Positions 1 through 10,181 of a stretch of DNA of 64,000 nt are shown in pieces. Each line of letters begins with the position of its first letter. Within the stretch, counting starts at the first letter, position 1. The notes under the pieces were generated by a model that searched no databases, was not told where the DNA came from, and saw only the letters and a list, made by a program, of their open reading frames with translations. The translations under genes were made by a program, and so were the position numbers. The DNA is from Streptomyces antioxidans (GTDB taxonomy: Bacteria > Actinomycetota > Actinomycetes > Streptomycetales > Streptomycetaceae): contig NZ_LAKD02000001.1 in the NCBI RefSeq assembly GCF_000968685.2, forward strand, positions 186,001 to 250,000, written 5' to 3'.

Positions 1-1
1 G

Positions 2-3000
2 CGGCGGCTGCTGACGGAGTGGAACGACACCGCGCACGAGGTGCCGCACGCCGACCTCGCCGAGCTGTTCCGGGCCCAGGCCCGGCGCACTCCGGGGCGT
101 ACCGCCGTGGTCTTCGGCGAGCGGACCCTGACCTACGCCGAACTCGACGAGGCCTCGGACCGGCTGGCCCGCCGGCTGACGGCGGCCGGGGTGGGCATGG
201 AGACCCCGGTGGGCGTGCTGCTGAAGCGCTCCGCCGAACTGCCGGTGGCCCTCCTCGCGGTGGTCAAGGCGGGCGGGGCGTACGTACCGCTGCGCGACAC
301 CGACCCCGCGCCCCGGCTGCGGCTGGCGGTCGAGGACACCGGCGCGCCGCTGGTCCTGACCGACGCGGCGCTGGCCGACCGCGCGGCGGAGCTGGGCGTC
401 GAGGTGGTGCGGGTGACGGACGGGGTGCCGGAGGAGGAGGCGGCCGGTTCCGTGCCGGAGCGCGGGCCCGGGGGACTGCCCGGCCGACTGGCGTATGTGA
501 TGTACACCTCCGGCTCCACCGGGGTCCCCAAGGGCGTGGCGGCCACCCACGGGGACGTGGTGGCGCTGGCGTTCGACCGGCGGTGGCGCGGCGGTGCGCA
601 CGAGCGGGTGCTGTTGCACTCACCGCAGGCGTTCGACGCCTCCACCTACGAGCTGTGGGTGCCGCTGCTGTCCGGGGGCCGGGTGGTGGTCGCGCCCCCG
701 CAGGAGCTGGACGTGGCGAGCCTGGAGCGGATGCTGACCAGGCACGGGGTCACCGCCGTATGGCTGACGGCCGGGCTCTTCCGGCTGGTCGCCGAGGAGT
801 CCCCGGGCGCTCTGGCGGGGGTGCGCGAGGTGTGGACCGGCGGCGATGTGGTGCCCCCGGCGGCGGTGCGGCGGGTGCGCGAGGTCTGTCCGGACACGGC
901 GGTGGCCAACGGCTACGGCCCGACCGAGACGACCACGTTCGCGCTCAGCCATCTGCTCTCCGCCGGCGAGCCGGTGCCCGCGTCCGTGCCGATCGGCCGC
1001 CCGCTGGACAACATGCGGGTCTACGTCCTGGACGGCTCCCTGCGTCCGGTGCCCGTCGGGGTGGCCGGTGAGCTGTACGTCGCGGGCGCGGGCCTGGCCC
1101 GCGGCTATCTGAACCGGCCGGGGCTGACGGCGCAGCGGTTCACCGCCGATCCGTTCGGCCCCGCCGGGAGCCGGATGTACCGCACGGGGGACCTGGTGCG
1201 GTGGACCGCCGGCGGGCTGGTGGAGTTCGTGGGACGCGCCGACGACCAGGTCAAACTGCGCGGTTTCCGGATCGAACTCGGCGAGATCGAGGACCGGCTC
1301 TCCCGTCACCCCGCGGTCGCCCAGGCCACCGTCGTGGTGCGGGAGGACCGCCCCGGTGACCGCCGGCTGGCCGGTTACGCCGTCGTCGAGGAGCCCGTGG
1401 AGGCGGGTGCGCTGCGCGACTTCCTCGCCGCCGAGCTGCCCGACTACATGGTGCCCGCGGCCGTCATGACGCTGGACGCGCTGCCGCTGACCCCGAACGG
1501 CAAGGTGGACCGCAAGGCGCTGCCGGTGCCGGAGTACGGGTCCGCAGGTGAGCGGCGCGCCCCCCGCGACCCGCGCGAGGAGGCCCTGTGCGGGCTGTTC
1601 GCCGAGGTGCTGGGGGTCGAGGACGTCGGCATCGACGACGGCTTCTTCGACCTGGGCGGCCACTCCCTGCTGGCGACCCGACTGGTCAACCGCATCCGCA
1701 CCGCGCTGGGGGCCGAACTCCCGGTGCGGGCCGTCTTCGAGGCGCCGACGGTCGCCGCGCTGGCCGCCCGGCTGGCCGGGGCGGCCGGGGCGCGGGAGGA
1801 GCTGCGCCCGGTCGAGCGGCCGGAGGCGGTCCCGCTGTCGTACGCCCAGCGTCGGCTGTGGTTCATCAACCAGGTCGAGGGCGGCACCGGCACGTACAAC
1901 ATCCCGCTGGCCGTGCGGTTGCGGGGCGAGCTGGACACCGGTGCGCTGGGCGCCGCGCTGTCCGATGTGGTGGCCAGGCACGAGAGCCTGCGGACGGTCT
2001 TCCCGGTGCGGGACGGGGTGCCCTCCCAGCGCGTGCTGCCGCCCGGGGACGCCCCCGTGGCACTGGAGATCGCCGAGGTCACCCCCCAGGAGCTGGAGCC
2101 GGCCCTGGCGGCGGCGGGCGCCGAGGACTTCGACCTCACGGTCGACATCCCGCTGCGCGCCCGGCTGCTGCGGCTCGCTCCGCGGGAGCATGTGCTGCTC
2201 GTGGTGGTGCACCACATCGCGGGCGACGGCGCCTCGCTGGCCCCGTTCGCCCGCGATCTGGGCACCGCGTACCGCGCCCGGATCGAGGGGCGGTCGCCCG
2301 GTTACGCCCCGCTGCCCGTGCAGTACGCCGACTACGCCCTCTGGCAGCGGCGGACGCTGGGCGCCGAGGACGACCCGGGCAGCGCCATATCCCGGCAGCT
2401 GGACCACTGGCGCGGTGCGCTCGCCGGGCTTCCTGAGGAGCTGAGCCTGCCCACCGACCGCCCCCGGCCGGCCGAGGCCGGACACGCCGGGCAGACGGTG
2501 CAGGTGCCGATCGGCGCCGACCTGGTGCGGGGGGTGTTCGAGCTCGCCCGCACCACCGGGGCCAGCCCCTTCATGGTGCTGCAGGCCGCCGTCGCCGCGC
2601 TGCTCACCCGGCTCGGCGCCGGTACGGACATCCCGCTGGGCACGGTCGTCGCGGGCCGCACCGACCAGGCGCTGGAGGAGCTGGTCGGCTTCTTCGTCAA
2701 CACCCTGGTGCTGCGCACCGACACCTCCGGCGACCCGGCCTTCCGGGCGCTGGTGGAACGGGTGCGGGCCGCGGACCTTGCGGCCTACGCCCACCAGGAC
2801 GCGCCCTTCGAACGACTGGTCGAGGAGCTGAGCCCGGTCAGGTCCCTGGCCCGTAACCCGCTGTTCCAGGTCGCGATCAGCTACCAGAACAACGAACCTG
2901 CCGAACTGGAGCTGCCCGGACTCACCCTGGAGCCGCAGCCGGTGGGCGCCGACCTCGCGAAGTTCGACCTGACCTTCGCCTTCGCCGAGGAGCCCGCCGA

Positions 3001-5821
3001 GGACGGGTCGGGGCCGGTGCTCGGCGCGGGCATCGAGTTCAACAGCGCGCTGTTCGACCGCTCGACGGTGGAGACCCTGTCCGGGCGGCTGGTGCGGCTG
3101 CTGGCCGCCGCGGTCGCCGACCCCGAACTGCCGCTGGGGCGGCTGGAGCTGATGGCCCCGGACGAGCGGGCGCGACTGCTGCCGGGCGCGGGCGAGACGG
3201 CGGAGGAGGTGCCCGCGGGCACGGTGGTCTCGCGGTTCGAAACGCGGGCGGAGGCCGCCCCCGCGGCCACGGCCGTGGCCGCGGACGGCGTCACCCTGAC
3301 CTACGCCGAGCTCAACGCCCGCGCCAACCGCCTGGCGCACCGCCTCATCGGGCTGGGTGTCCGCCCCGACGACCGGGTGGCGATCCTCCAGGAGCGCTCG
3401 GTGGAGCTGGTGGTCTCGACGCTGGCGGTGCTCAAGGCCGGGGCGGCGTATGTGCCGCTGGATTCCCGGGCGCCGGTCGCCCGCCTGGAGGCGATCGTCC
3501 TCGAGACGGGGGCGGGCACGCTGCTCACCGACCGGGCCATGGCCGAGGTGGAGTTCTCGCACACGGCGGATGTGCTGGTGGTCGACGAGGAGCGGCCGGA
3601 AGGGGAGGCGCACAACCCCGCGGTACCGCTGTCGGCCGGCCAGCTGGCGTACATCATGTACACCTCCGGCTCGACCGGTAAGCCCAAGGGCATCGCCATC
3701 ACCCACGAGGACGTGGTCGCGCTGGCCGCGGACGGCAGCTGGCTCGGCGGCGCCCACGACCGGGTGCTGGTGCACTCCCCGCACGCCTTCGACGCCTCGA
3801 CGTACGAGATGTGGGCACCGCTGCTCGGCGGCGGCACCTGTGTCCTGGCCGCGCCCGGTCAGCTGGACGCGGGCCGGCTGCGCGGGCACGCCGAACGCGA
3901 CGGGCTGACCGCGGTCTTCCTCACCACGGCGCTGTTCAACCTCATGGCCGAGGAGGACCCGGGCTGCTTCGCCGGTCTGGCGCAGGTGTGGACCGGCGGT
4001 GAGCAGGTGTCCCCGGGCGCCTTCCAGCGGGTGCTTGACGCCTGCCCGGACACCGATGTGGTGCATGTCTACGGGCCCACCGAGACCACCACCTTCGCCA
4101 CCTGCCATCCGATGCGCGCCCCGCACCAGGTGGGGACGACCGTGCCCATCGGCCGGGCCATGGACCGGATGCGGGCCTATGTCCTGGACGAGCGGCTGGC
4201 GCCGTCCCTGCCGGGCGTGGTCGGCGAGCTGTACCTGGCGGGCGCCGGGGTGGCCCGCGGCTATCTGAACCTGCCGGGAGCCACGGCGGAGCGGTTCACC
4301 GCCGACCCGTACGGCCCGTCCGGGGCGCGGATGTACCGGACCGGGGACCTGGTGCGGTGGGACGCCGAGGGACGGGTGGAGTTCGTCGGCCGCGCCGACC
4401 ACCAGGTGAAGATCCGCGGCCTGCGGATCGAACTCGGCGAGATCGAGGCCGCGGTGGCCGCCGCCGAAGAGGTCGCCCAGGTGACGGTGGTGGTCCACGA
4501 GGACCGGCCGGGCAGCAAGAAGCTGGTGGCGTACGTCGTTCCGGCGGCCGGGAGCGGTGCGGGCGGACCGGACACCGGGGCGCTGCGCGACCGGGTGGCC
4601 GCCGTGCTGCCGGACTACATGGTGCCCGCCGCGTTCGTCCCCCTGGCGGCGCTGCCGCTGACCCCCAACGGGAAGGTGGACCGCAAGGCGCTGCCCGCCC
4701 CCGACTTCGGGCCGTCCTCCGGGGGTGGCCGCGGACCGCGCAATCCGCGCGAGGAGCTGCTGTGCGGGCTCTTCGCCGAGCTGCTGCGGCTGCCGAGGGT
4801 CGGCATCGACGACAACTTCTTCGAACTGGGCGGGGACAGCATCGTCTCGATCCAGCTGGTCAGCCGGATCCGGTCGGTCTTCGGCGCGGCGGTGTCCAAC
4901 CGGGCGGTCTTCCAGGCGCCCACCGTCGCCGAGCTGATCGAGCTGATGGGGCGGGCCGCCGATGACGACGCCGGCGACGCGGGCGACGGCGGTTTCGAAG
5001 TGGTGCTGCCGCTGCGCACCGGCGGGGACAAGCCGCCGCTGTTCTGTGTGCATCCCGTCGGCGGCGTCAGCTGGATGTACGCGGGGCTGCTCCGCCACCT
5101 CCCCGCCGACCGGCCCGTCTACGGCGTCCAGGCCCGCGGCATCGCCCGTGAGGAGGCGCTGCCCGCGTCGATCCCCGAGATGGCCGCCGACTACGTCGAG
5201 CAGATCCGCGCGGTCCGTCCGCACGGCCCGTACCACCTGCTGGGCTGGTCCATGGGCGCCCTGGTCGCGCATGAGATGGCGGTCCAGCTGCGCCGGGCGG
5301 GCGAGGAGGTCGGCGTACTGGCCAACCTCGACCAGCCGCCGATGTCCGCGGAGGAGTTCGGCGAGGGGTTCGTCGCGGCCGATGAGCAGAAGGTGCTGGC
5401 GGTGCTGCTGGACTTCGTCGGGCACGATCCGGGCGCCTTCGGGGACGGTCCGCTGGAGTACCCGAAGGTGATGGAGGTGCTTCGGGCCGAGGGCAGCGCG
5501 CTGGCCACCTTCGAGGAGCGGGACATCCTCCGGATCGGCCAGGTCAACAACCACAACTGGGAGCTGACGCTGGGCTATCAGCCCCAGGTCTACGACGGCG
5601 ATGTGCTGCTGTTCGTGGCCACCGAGTCCGAGGACTTCCCGGACGACCCCGCGGGCAAGGTGGCGAGCTGGTCCGACCGGATCGCGCCCTACGTCGGCGG
5701 TCGGATGACCCTCCATGAAGTGGCGTGCGAGCACCGGCAGATGCTCCAGCCCGTACCACTGGCCGACATCGGCCGGGTGGTGCGCGAAACCCTGGACCGA
5801 CATGACCGGACCAGTGATTGA
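2..5821 (+). CDS. Non-ribosomal peptide synthetase, terminal modules A-T-C-A-T-TE (5'-truncated)
   Basis: The reading frame is open from the window edge and begins in the C-to-A linker ([12 protein letters not shown]), so the gene continues upstream. Order seen: A1 ([11 protein letters not shown] near 500, FDASTYELW near 640, YGPTETTT near 915), carrier domain ([10 protein letters not shown] near 1640), condensation domain (HHIAGDG near 2215, intact HHxxxDG), A2 ([11 protein letters not shown] near 3660, YGPTETTT near 4070), second carrier domain ([10 protein letters not shown] near 4820) and thioesterase (GWSMGA near 5245, CEHRQML near 5735). Ten-residue pocket codes read by eye are DAYWWGGTFK (A1) and DAYFWGVTFK (A2), both of a valine-like type. 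No epimerisation domain is present. The TE makes this the last NRPS of the assembly line and the likely macrocyclisation or release step. Confidence 0.97.
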   Translation, partial: RRLLTEWNDTAHEVPHADLAELFRAQARRTPGRTAVVFGERTLTYAELDEASDRLARRLTAAGVGMETPVGVLLKRSAELPVALLAVVKAGGAYVPLRDTDPAPRLRLAVEDTGAPLVLTDAALADRAAELGVEVVRVTDGVPEEEAAGSVPERGPGGLPGRLAYVMYTSGSTGVPKGVAATHGDVVALAFDRRWRGGAHERVLLHSPQAFDASTYELWVPLLSGGRVVVAPPQELDVASLERMLTRHGVTAVWLTAGLFRLVAEESPGALAGVREVWTGGDVVPPAAVRRVREVCPDTAVANGYGPTETTTFALSHLLSAGEPVPASVPIGRPLDNMRVYVLDGSLRPVPVGVAGELYVAGAGLARGYLNRPGLTAQRFTADPFGPAGSRMYRTGDLVRWTAGGLVEFVGRADDQVKLRGFRIELGEIEDRLSRHPAVAQATVVVREDRPGDRRLAGYAVVEEPVEAGALRDFLAAELPDYMVPAAVMTLDALPLTPNGKVDRKALPVPEYGSAGERRAPRDPREEALCGLFAEVLGVEDVGIDDGFFDLGGHSLLATRLVNRIRTALGAELPVRAVFEAPTVAALAARLAGAAGAREELRPVERPEAVPLSYAQRRLWFINQVEGGTGTYNIPLAVRLRGELDTGALGAALSDVVARHESLRTVFPVRDGVPSQRVLPPGDAPVALEIAEVTPQELEPALAAAGAEDFDLTVDIPLRARLLRLAPREHVLLVVVHHIAGDGASLAPFARDLGTAYRARIEGRSPGYAPLPVQYADYALWQRRTLGAEDDPGSAISRQLDHWRGALAGLPEELSLPTDRPRPAEAGHAGQTVQVPIGADLVRGVFELARTTGASPFMVLQAAVAALLTRLGAGTDIPLGTVVAGRTDQALEELVGFFVNTLVLRTDTSGDPAFRALVERVRAADLAAYAHQDAPFERLVEELSPVRSLARNPLFQVAISYQNNEPAELELPGLTLEPQPVGADLAKFDLTFAFAEEPAEDGSGPVLGAGIEFNSALFDRSTVETLSGRLVRLLAAAVADPELPLGRLELMAPDERARLLPGAGETAEEVPAGTVVSRFETRAEAAPAATAVAADGVTLTYAELNARANRLAHRLIGLGVRPDDRVAILQERSVELVVSTLAVLKAGAAYVPLDSRAPVARLEAIVLETGAGTLLTDRAMAEVEFSHTADVLVVDEERPEGEAHNPAVPLSAGQLAYIMYTSGSTGKPKGIAITHEDVVALAADGSWLGGAHDRVLVHSPHAFDASTYEMWAPLLGGGTCVLAAPGQLDAGRLRGHAERDGLTAVFLTTALFNLMAEEDPGCFAGLAQVWTGGEQVSPGAFQRVLDACPDTDVVHVYGPTETTTFATCHPMRAPHQVGTTVPIGRAMDRMRAYVLDERLAPSLPGVVGELYLAGAGVARGYLNLPGATAERFTADPYGPSGARMYRTGDLVRWDAEGRVEFVGRADHQVKIRGLRIELGEIEAAVAAAEEVAQVTVVVHEDRPGSKKLVAYVVPAAGSGAGGPDTGALRDRVAAVLPDYMVPAAFVPLAALPLTPNGKVDRKALPAPDFGPSSGGGRGPRNPREELLCGLFAELLRLPRVGIDDNFFELGGDSIVSIQLVSRIRSVFGAAVSNRAVFQAPTVAELIELMGRAADDDAGDAGDGGFEVVLPLRTGGDKPPLFCVHPVGGVSWMYAGLLRHLPADRPVYGVQARGIAREEALPASIPEMAADYVEQIRAVRPHGPYHLLGWSMGALVAHEMAVQLRRAGEEVGVLANLDQPPMSAEEFGEGFVAADEQKVLAVLLDFVGHDPGAFGDGPLEYPKVMEVLRAEGSALATFEERDILRIGQVNNHNWELTLGYQPQVYDGDVLLFVATESEDFPDDPAGKVASWSDRIAPYVGGRMTLHEVACEHRQMLQPVPLADIGRVVRETLDRHDRTSD

Positions 5822-5850
5822 TCACCCAACCAGTAATTGACGGAGGAAAA

Positions 5851-6162
5851 ATGAAGAGATTAGCCGCCGCCGCGGGTGCCGCCCTGGGCGGGCTCGCCCT
5901 CGTGGCCGCCACCCAGGCCGCCGCCCAGGCCGCCCCGGCCGCCGCCGAGGCCGCCGCACCGAGCTGCGTCAAGGCCGACGTCACCTACCTGGTCAGCATC
6001 TTCGTCGACCTCACCAACGACTGCTCGACCACGCAGAAGGTGAAGGTCGACTACGACCGCGACTACTTCAGCCCGTGTTTCACCCTGGAACCGGGTGGGA
6101 CCGCCAGCCACAGCGCGAGCGTCGTCTACGCCAGCCGCTACGAGGGCCTGGTCACCTGCTGA
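5851..6162 (+). CDS. Secreted small protein of the tendamistat (alpha-amylase inhibitor) fold family
   Basis: 103 residues. ATG at 5851 follows GGAGGA by five bases. An N-terminal Ala-rich signal peptide (MKRLAAAAGAALGG..., cleavage probably after an Ala near residue 30-40) leads to a domain with four cysteines: APSCVK, NDCSTT, SPCFTLEPGG and a C-terminal Cys. Cysteine spacing and the C(Y/F)x(V/L)xPG pattern match tendamistat, which also ends at its last Cys region. The Trp-Arg-Tyr triad that inserts into the amylase active site in tendamistat is not present (TYLVSIF occupies that stretch), so amylase inhibition is doubtful. Codon 4 is TTA, implying bldA dependence. The gene lies 29 bp behind the NRPS and ahead of a strong terminator, so it may be co-transcribed with the NRPS. 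Confidence 0.85.
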   Translation: MKRLAAAAGAALGGLALVAATQAAAQAAPAAAEAAAPSCVKADVTYLVSIFVDLTNDCSTTQKVKVDYDRDYFSPCFTLEPGGTASHSASVVYASRYEGLVTC

Positions 6163-6180
6163 GACCGGCCTCATCTCGCC

Positions 6181-6212
6181 CGGTGCTCCCGAGCCCCTGC
6201 TCGGGAGCACCG
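6181..6212 (+). terminator. Strong hairpin terminator after the tendamistat-like gene
   Basis: Perfect 14-bp stem (CGGTGCTCCCGAGC pairing with GCTCGGGAGCACCG) with a four-base loop CCCT, 19 bp after the stop codon. No T-tract follows, as is usual in Streptomyces. It would end the NRPS transcript. Confidence 0.85.
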
Positions 6213-6307
6213 CCGTTTCCGCTCCCGAAATCTCCCGATCGGCAGATGTGGGGCGATTCCGTGAAAGGTGATCCTTGCCGGGTGTCCGGGTGTGGAAAGG
6301 ATGAGTC

Positions 6308-7396
6308 ATGACGCAGGTGACGAACGGCGAGCGGGAGCGGCCGCGGGCCACTCGCGCCGCCCGCTTCCGCTTCCGCTCCCGCTCCCGCTTCCGCTCCCGC
6401 TGGCCGGACCGGGTCGGCTATGCGGCGGCCACCGCGCTGTTCCTCTACGGCCTGGCCAACGTCTACTGGGCCCTCGGTGGCGACGGCTTCCCGTTCGGCG
6501 CGGAGGACGCCAACCCCGAGTACTCGGCGTTCGAGAACACCTCGGCGACCACCCTCGCGCCCGTGCTCGCCGCCCTGCTGCTGCCCGCTTCGGCCGTCGC
6601 GCTGCTGATGGCGCTCCCCGGCCGCCGCCGGGTGCCGCGGAACGTGCTGCTGGGCTGCACCTGGGGCTTCGTCGCCGTCACGCTCGCGGCGTTCGCCGAC
6701 TTCCGGCTGCTGGGAAACCTCGCCTACGCGGTGATGCTGCAGTTCAGCGCCATCAACTGGACGGTCATCAACCAGTTCTTCCTCGCCATGAGCGCCGGGC
6801 TGATGGCCGCCACCGCCCTCGCCTACCAGCGCCGGCTGCGGAACGCCTGCGGCAACTGTGGCCGTACGGACGGCGGTCCGGACTGGACCAGCCCGGCCGC
6901 GGCGGCCCGATGGGGCCGCAAGGCGGTACGGATCGCCGTGATCATTCCGTTTCTGTACGCCAGCACCCGCTGGGCCTGGGCGCTGGGCATTCCGCTGGGC
7001 ATCTCCGACAAGCTCTGGGAGGAGGGCAAGGAGGACCACCTGTGGTACTGGGGCGCGGGCCTCGCCACGCTCGGCGCCCTCGGCGCCCTGCTCACCCTCG
7101 GACTGGCCCAGCGCTGGGGCGAGGTCTTCCCGCGCTGGATGCTCGGGCTGCGCGGGAAGCGGGTACCGCCGCTGTTGGCCATCATCCCGGCCTCGCTGGT
7201 GGCGCTGCTGATCACGATCGCCGGGACGATGTACATCCGGCTGGAGATCCAGGGCAGGTTCGACAACCAGAGCGAGGACTGGGGCACGACGGTCCCGGAG
7301 ATGTTCTGGCCGCTGTGGGGGGCCGCGCTGGCCGCCGCCACCTTCGCCTACCACCTGCGCCGCCGGGGCCGCTGCAAGCGCTGCGGCCGGCTCTGA
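6308..7396 (+). CDS. Polytopic membrane protein, paralogue of the protein at 9567-10181
   Basis: 362 residues. A strongly basic N-terminus containing RFRFRSRSRFRSR (encoded by a degenerate CGCTTC/CGCTCC hexamer array near 6365-6405) precedes about seven hydrophobic segments. The last third contains LTLGLAQRWGEVFPRW...GKRVPPLLAIIPA, which recurs almost exactly in the shorter protein at 9567-10181. The C-terminus carries CKRCGRL, and an internal CGNCGR lies near residue 180, possibly a metal-binding cysteine pair facing the cytoplasm. The family is not recognised and no catalytic motif is visible. Its placement beside an ABC exporter in a peptide cluster suggests export, resistance or envelope adaptation, but this is inference. 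Confidence 0.8.
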   Translation: MTQVTNGERERPRATRAARFRFRSRSRFRSRWPDRVGYAAATALFLYGLANVYWALGGDGFPFGAEDANPEYSAFENTSATTLAPVLAALLLPASAVALLMALPGRRRVPRNVLLGCTWGFVAVTLAAFADFRLLGNLAYAVMLQFSAINWTVINQFFLAMSAGLMAATALAYQRRLRNACGNCGRTDGGPDWTSPAAAARWGRKAVRIAVIIPFLYASTRWAWALGIPLGISDKLWEEGKEDHLWYWGAGLATLGALGALLTLGLAQRWGEVFPRWMLGLRGKRVPPLLAIIPASLVALLITIAGTMYIRLEIQGRFDNQSEDWGTTVPEMFWPLWGAALAAATFAYHLRRRGRCKRCGRL

Positions 7397-7474
7397 CGGC
7401 GGCGGCGCTCGGGGCTCCGGCGGCGGGGGCCCGGCGTCAGGGCTCCGGCGGCGGGGGATTCCCAGGGGGCGGGC

Positions 7475-8332
7475 TCAGCTCGCCTTGCGGAAGTTGCGGA
7501 TGGCCAGCGGGGCGATGACGGCGACCATCACCGTACAGATCCCCAGGGTCATCAGTACCGTGCCGGGACGCGGCTCGCCCAGCGCCAGGCTCCGGGCGGC
7601 GGTGATGGCGTGGGACATCGGGTTCACCTCGGCGAAGGCCCGCAGCCAGGACGGCAGACCGTCGGTCGGTACGAACGCGTTCGAGGCGAACAGCAGCACC
7701 ATGTTGACCATGCCGCCCACCGGCTGCATCGCCTCCGGCTTGCGCAGCCACGCAGAGAGCGCCATGAACACCCAGCCCAGCGACCAGCCAAGCACCACGG
7801 CCACCAGCAGCGCGCCGAGGGAGCCCAGGATCCCGCCCTCGGGGTCGAACCCGAAGACCAGGGCGCCCGCGACCAGCATCACCACCATGTTCACCGCGTT
7901 CAGCACGGTGTCGGCGACGCTCCGGCCGATGAGGATGGTGCCGGTGTGGATCGGCATGGACTTGAAACGGGAGATGATCCCGTTGTTCAGCTCGGTGGTG
8001 AGCGCCACACCGGACTTCAGCCCCGCGCTGACCGCGCTGGTGATGAGGAAGGCGGGCAGCAGATAGTCGATGTAGCTGACCCCCGCCGGGAACGACTGCG
8101 CCTGTGACACGCTGCGGAACACCTGGCTGAAGACGGTCAGCATCAGGATCGGTTCCAGGACGCCCGGCAGCACCAGGGCCGGTTCGCGCAGCGCCCGCAG
8201 CGACCGCCCGGAGAGCACCTGGATCTGCCGGAGCGGACCGGAGCCGCTGAAGCGCTGCCGCTCGCGCGGCGGGCCCGCCGCCGCGGCGGGGTCGGCTTCC
8301 GGTGGGTTCGGGCGCTCGGTGGCGATGCTCAT
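7475..8332 (-). CDS. ABC-2 type exporter permease (DrrB-like)
   Basis: 285 residues starting ATG at 8332, overlapping the ATPase stop by ATGA. Six hydrophobic segments and the ABC-2 permease pattern (GVSYIDYLLPAFL, NNGIISRFKSMP, FASNAFVPTDGLPSW, FAEVNPMSHAI) match daunorubicin-resistance-type permeases. Together with the ATPase it would form an exporter in the cytoplasmic membrane, probably for self-resistance and secretion of the cluster peptide. The strand is opposite to the biosynthetic operons, so it has its own promoter. Confidence 0.93.
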   Translation of the reverse strand: MSIATERPNPPEADPAAAAGPPRERQRFSGSGPLRQIQVLSGRSLRALREPALVLPGVLEPILMLTVFSQVFRSVSQAQSFPAGVSYIDYLLPAFLITSAVSAGLKSGVALTTELNNGIISRFKSMPIHTGTILIGRSVADTVLNAVNMVVMLVAGALVFGFDPEGGILGSLGALLVAVVLGWSLGWVFMALSAWLRKPEAMQPVGGMVNMVLLFASNAFVPTDGLPSWLRAFAEVNPMSHAITAARSLALGEPRPGTVLMTLGICTVMVAVIAPLAIRNFRKAS

Positions 8333-9291
8333 GAGGACGTCCCTGCCTCGGAGTCGGTGGTCGTGGGGTGGTTCAGGGCCATGTAGACGTCGTCGAGGGT
8401 CGGTTCGGAGAACGCGAGCCCCGCTATGTCGGTACCGGCCTCGTCGACGGCCCGGACCACCACCGCGACATCCGTGGAGTCGGCCACCGGGATGGTGAGG
8501 AGCAGCCCGTCCTCCTCGTGGGACGGTGCCAGGGCCGCCCGGCGCAGCGCCTCGACGGTGCGGGCCCGGTCCTCGGCCCGGCGCAGGGTGACGGAGACGC
8601 TGCGCCGCCCGACCCGCTCCTTGAGCTCGGCCGCGGTGCCCGAGGCGATGATCCGGCCGGCCGCCAGGACGGTGATCGAGTCGGCCAGGTAGTCGGCCTC
8701 CTCCAGGTACTGCGTGGTCAGCAGGACCGTGGTGCCGTCCTTCACCAGGCGTTCCACGATCTCCCACAGCTGGCGCCTGGCCGCCGGGTCCAGCCCGGTG
8801 GTGGGCTCGTCCAGGAAGATCACCTCGGGCCGTCCGACCAGACTGGCCGCCAGGTCCAGGCGGCGTCGCATGCCCCCGGAGTAGTTCTTGGCGTTCCGGT
8901 GCCCGGCGTCGGTCAGGTCGAACAGCGCGAGCAGTTCATCGGCGCGCGCCGCCGCCTCCGCCCGGGTGGCCCCCAGCAGCCGGGCGATGAGGATCAGGTT
9001 GTGGCGCCCCGGAAGCGTCTCGTCCACCGCCGCGTACTGGCCGGTGAGACCGATGAGCCGGCGCACCTGCTCGCCCCGGGTGACCACATCGAGCCCGGCG
9101 ACCCTGGCCCGTCCCGAGGTGGGGCGGCTCAGGGTGCTCAGGATGGAGACCAGGGTGGTCTTGCCGGCACCGTTATGTCCGAGCAGCCCCAGGACGGAGC
9201 CGCGCGGCACGGTGAGGCTGATATCGTCCAGCGCGGTCATCGACCCGAATCGCTTCGAAATATGCGAGACGTCGATCATCATCGTGTCCAC
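8329..9291 (-). CDS. ABC exporter ATPase (DrrA-like)
   Basis: 320 residues. Walker A GHNGAGKTT, signature YSGGMRRRLDLA, Walker B VIFLDEPTTGLD and the DrrA-typical switch TTQYLEEAD are all present, followed by a C-terminal regulatory extension of about 90 residues, as in drug exporters. The outermost start is GTG 9291. The ATG codons at 9282 or 9279 have a better-placed GGTGGA and may be the real start. It is the partner of the permease at 7475-8332 (ATGA overlap) and energises export of the peptide product. Confidence 0.95.
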   Translation of the reverse strand: MDTMMIDVSHISKRFGSMTALDDISLTVPRGSVLGLLGHNGAGKTTLVSILSTLSRPTSGRARVAGLDVVTRGEQVRRLIGLTGQYAAVDETLPGRHNLILIARLLGATRAEAAARADELLALFDLTDAGHRNAKNYSGGMRRRLDLAASLVGRPEVIFLDEPTTGLDPAARRQLWEIVERLVKDGTTVLLTTQYLEEADYLADSITVLAAGRIIASGTAAELKERVGRRSVSVTLRRAEDRARTVEALRRAALAPSHEEDGLLLTIPVADSTDVAVVVRAVDEAGTDIAGLAFSEPTLDDVYMALNHPTTTDSEAGTSS

Positions 9292-9566
9292 CGGATATAC
9301 GGTAGGTGGAATGGTGGGTCAAAGGGCCCGGCTATCGATAACGTCGAATTGGAATTGCCGGGTGCGGAGGGGCGTGCTATTTCCGTCGACGGGCCATTCC
9401 GGTCGGGTCCCATTTCCGCCGGACGGCGTCATCGGCGCACCGCCGCCGTGGTCTGCCGAACGGCACATTCCGCCCCGACCGGACTCCCCGGGGACCTGCC
9501 GTTCGGTGGATGTGCCGGCCCGTCCCGTTCCGTCACGCTGGGAGCGGACCGACGGAGGAGACCATC

Positions 9567-10181
9567 ATGACGATGACCACCGACCAGGACCTGGCTTCCC
9601 CGCAGCCCGCCACCGGCGCGGCCGAGCCGGGTCCACGCCCGTCGCGGCTGGTCCGCTGGGCGGCGCACGCCGTGCCGTTCACCCTGCTGCCCACCGGGCT
9701 GTGGAGATGCGCGATGGGGTTCGGCGTGCCGCTCGGCTTCGCCACGACCTCGGATCTGCACGAGAGCCAGTTCCCGAGCTGGATGACGGTGTACGTCATC
9801 GCGCTCAGCCTGTTCGCCGAGGGGCTGGGGCTGCTCACGCTCGGCCTGGTGCGGCCCTGGGGCGAGGTCGTGCCGCGCTGGATCCCGTTTCTGGGCGGCA
9901 AGCGGATTCCGGTGCTGTGCGCGGTGATTCCTGCGGGTCTCGGCTCGCTCGCCGTCACCTTCATCACCATCGTCGGCGCCTTCACCTGGAACGCCCCGGA
10001 GAACCTGGCCGAGATCAGCGATCCGTACGGCCCGTTCTACTGGCTCCAGACCGCCTGCTACGCACCGCTGCTGGCCTGGGGGCCGCTGCTCGCCGTGGTC
10101 ACCGTCGCGTACTACCGGCGTCGCCGAGCGGCAGAACGGCGGCCGTCCGCCAGCCTCCCCGGGCGTCCGGACCCGCGCTGA
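9567..10181 (+). CDS. Membrane protein related to the protein at 6308-7396
   Basis: 204 residues. ATG at 9567 follows GGAGGAG by seven bases; an upstream GTG at 9510 lacks a ribosome site. Four or five transmembrane segments are visible, with the shared block LTLGLVRPWGEVVPRW...GKRIPVLCAVIPAG matching the 362-residue paralogue. It resembles the C-terminal half of that protein. Function is unknown. It sits just upstream of the exporter genes, divergently oriented. Its last 83 bp overlap the 3' end of the histidine kinase gene on the other strand. Confidence 0.85.
   Translation: MTMTTDQDLASPQPATGAAEPGPRPSRLVRWAAHAVPFTLLPTGLWRCAMGFGVPLGFATTSDLHESQFPSWMTVYVIALSLFAEGLGLLTLGLVRPWGEVVPRWIPFLGGKRIPVLCAVIPAGLGSLAVTFITIVGAFTWNAPENLAEISDPYGPFYWLQTACYAPLLAWGPLLAVVTVAYYRRRRAAERRPSASLPGRPDPR

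Noticed and set aside
620..5803. Very long open frame on the minus strand opposite the NRPS
   Set aside because: It mirrors the third-position GC bias of the NRPS; its translation is low-complexity Arg/Gly/His/Gln-rich with no domain.
6361..6405. Hexamer repeat CGCTTC/CGCTCC considered as a regulatory repeat
   Set aside because: It is inside the coding frame, encodes an Arg-Phe/Arg-Ser tail, and has too few units to be a satellite of its own.
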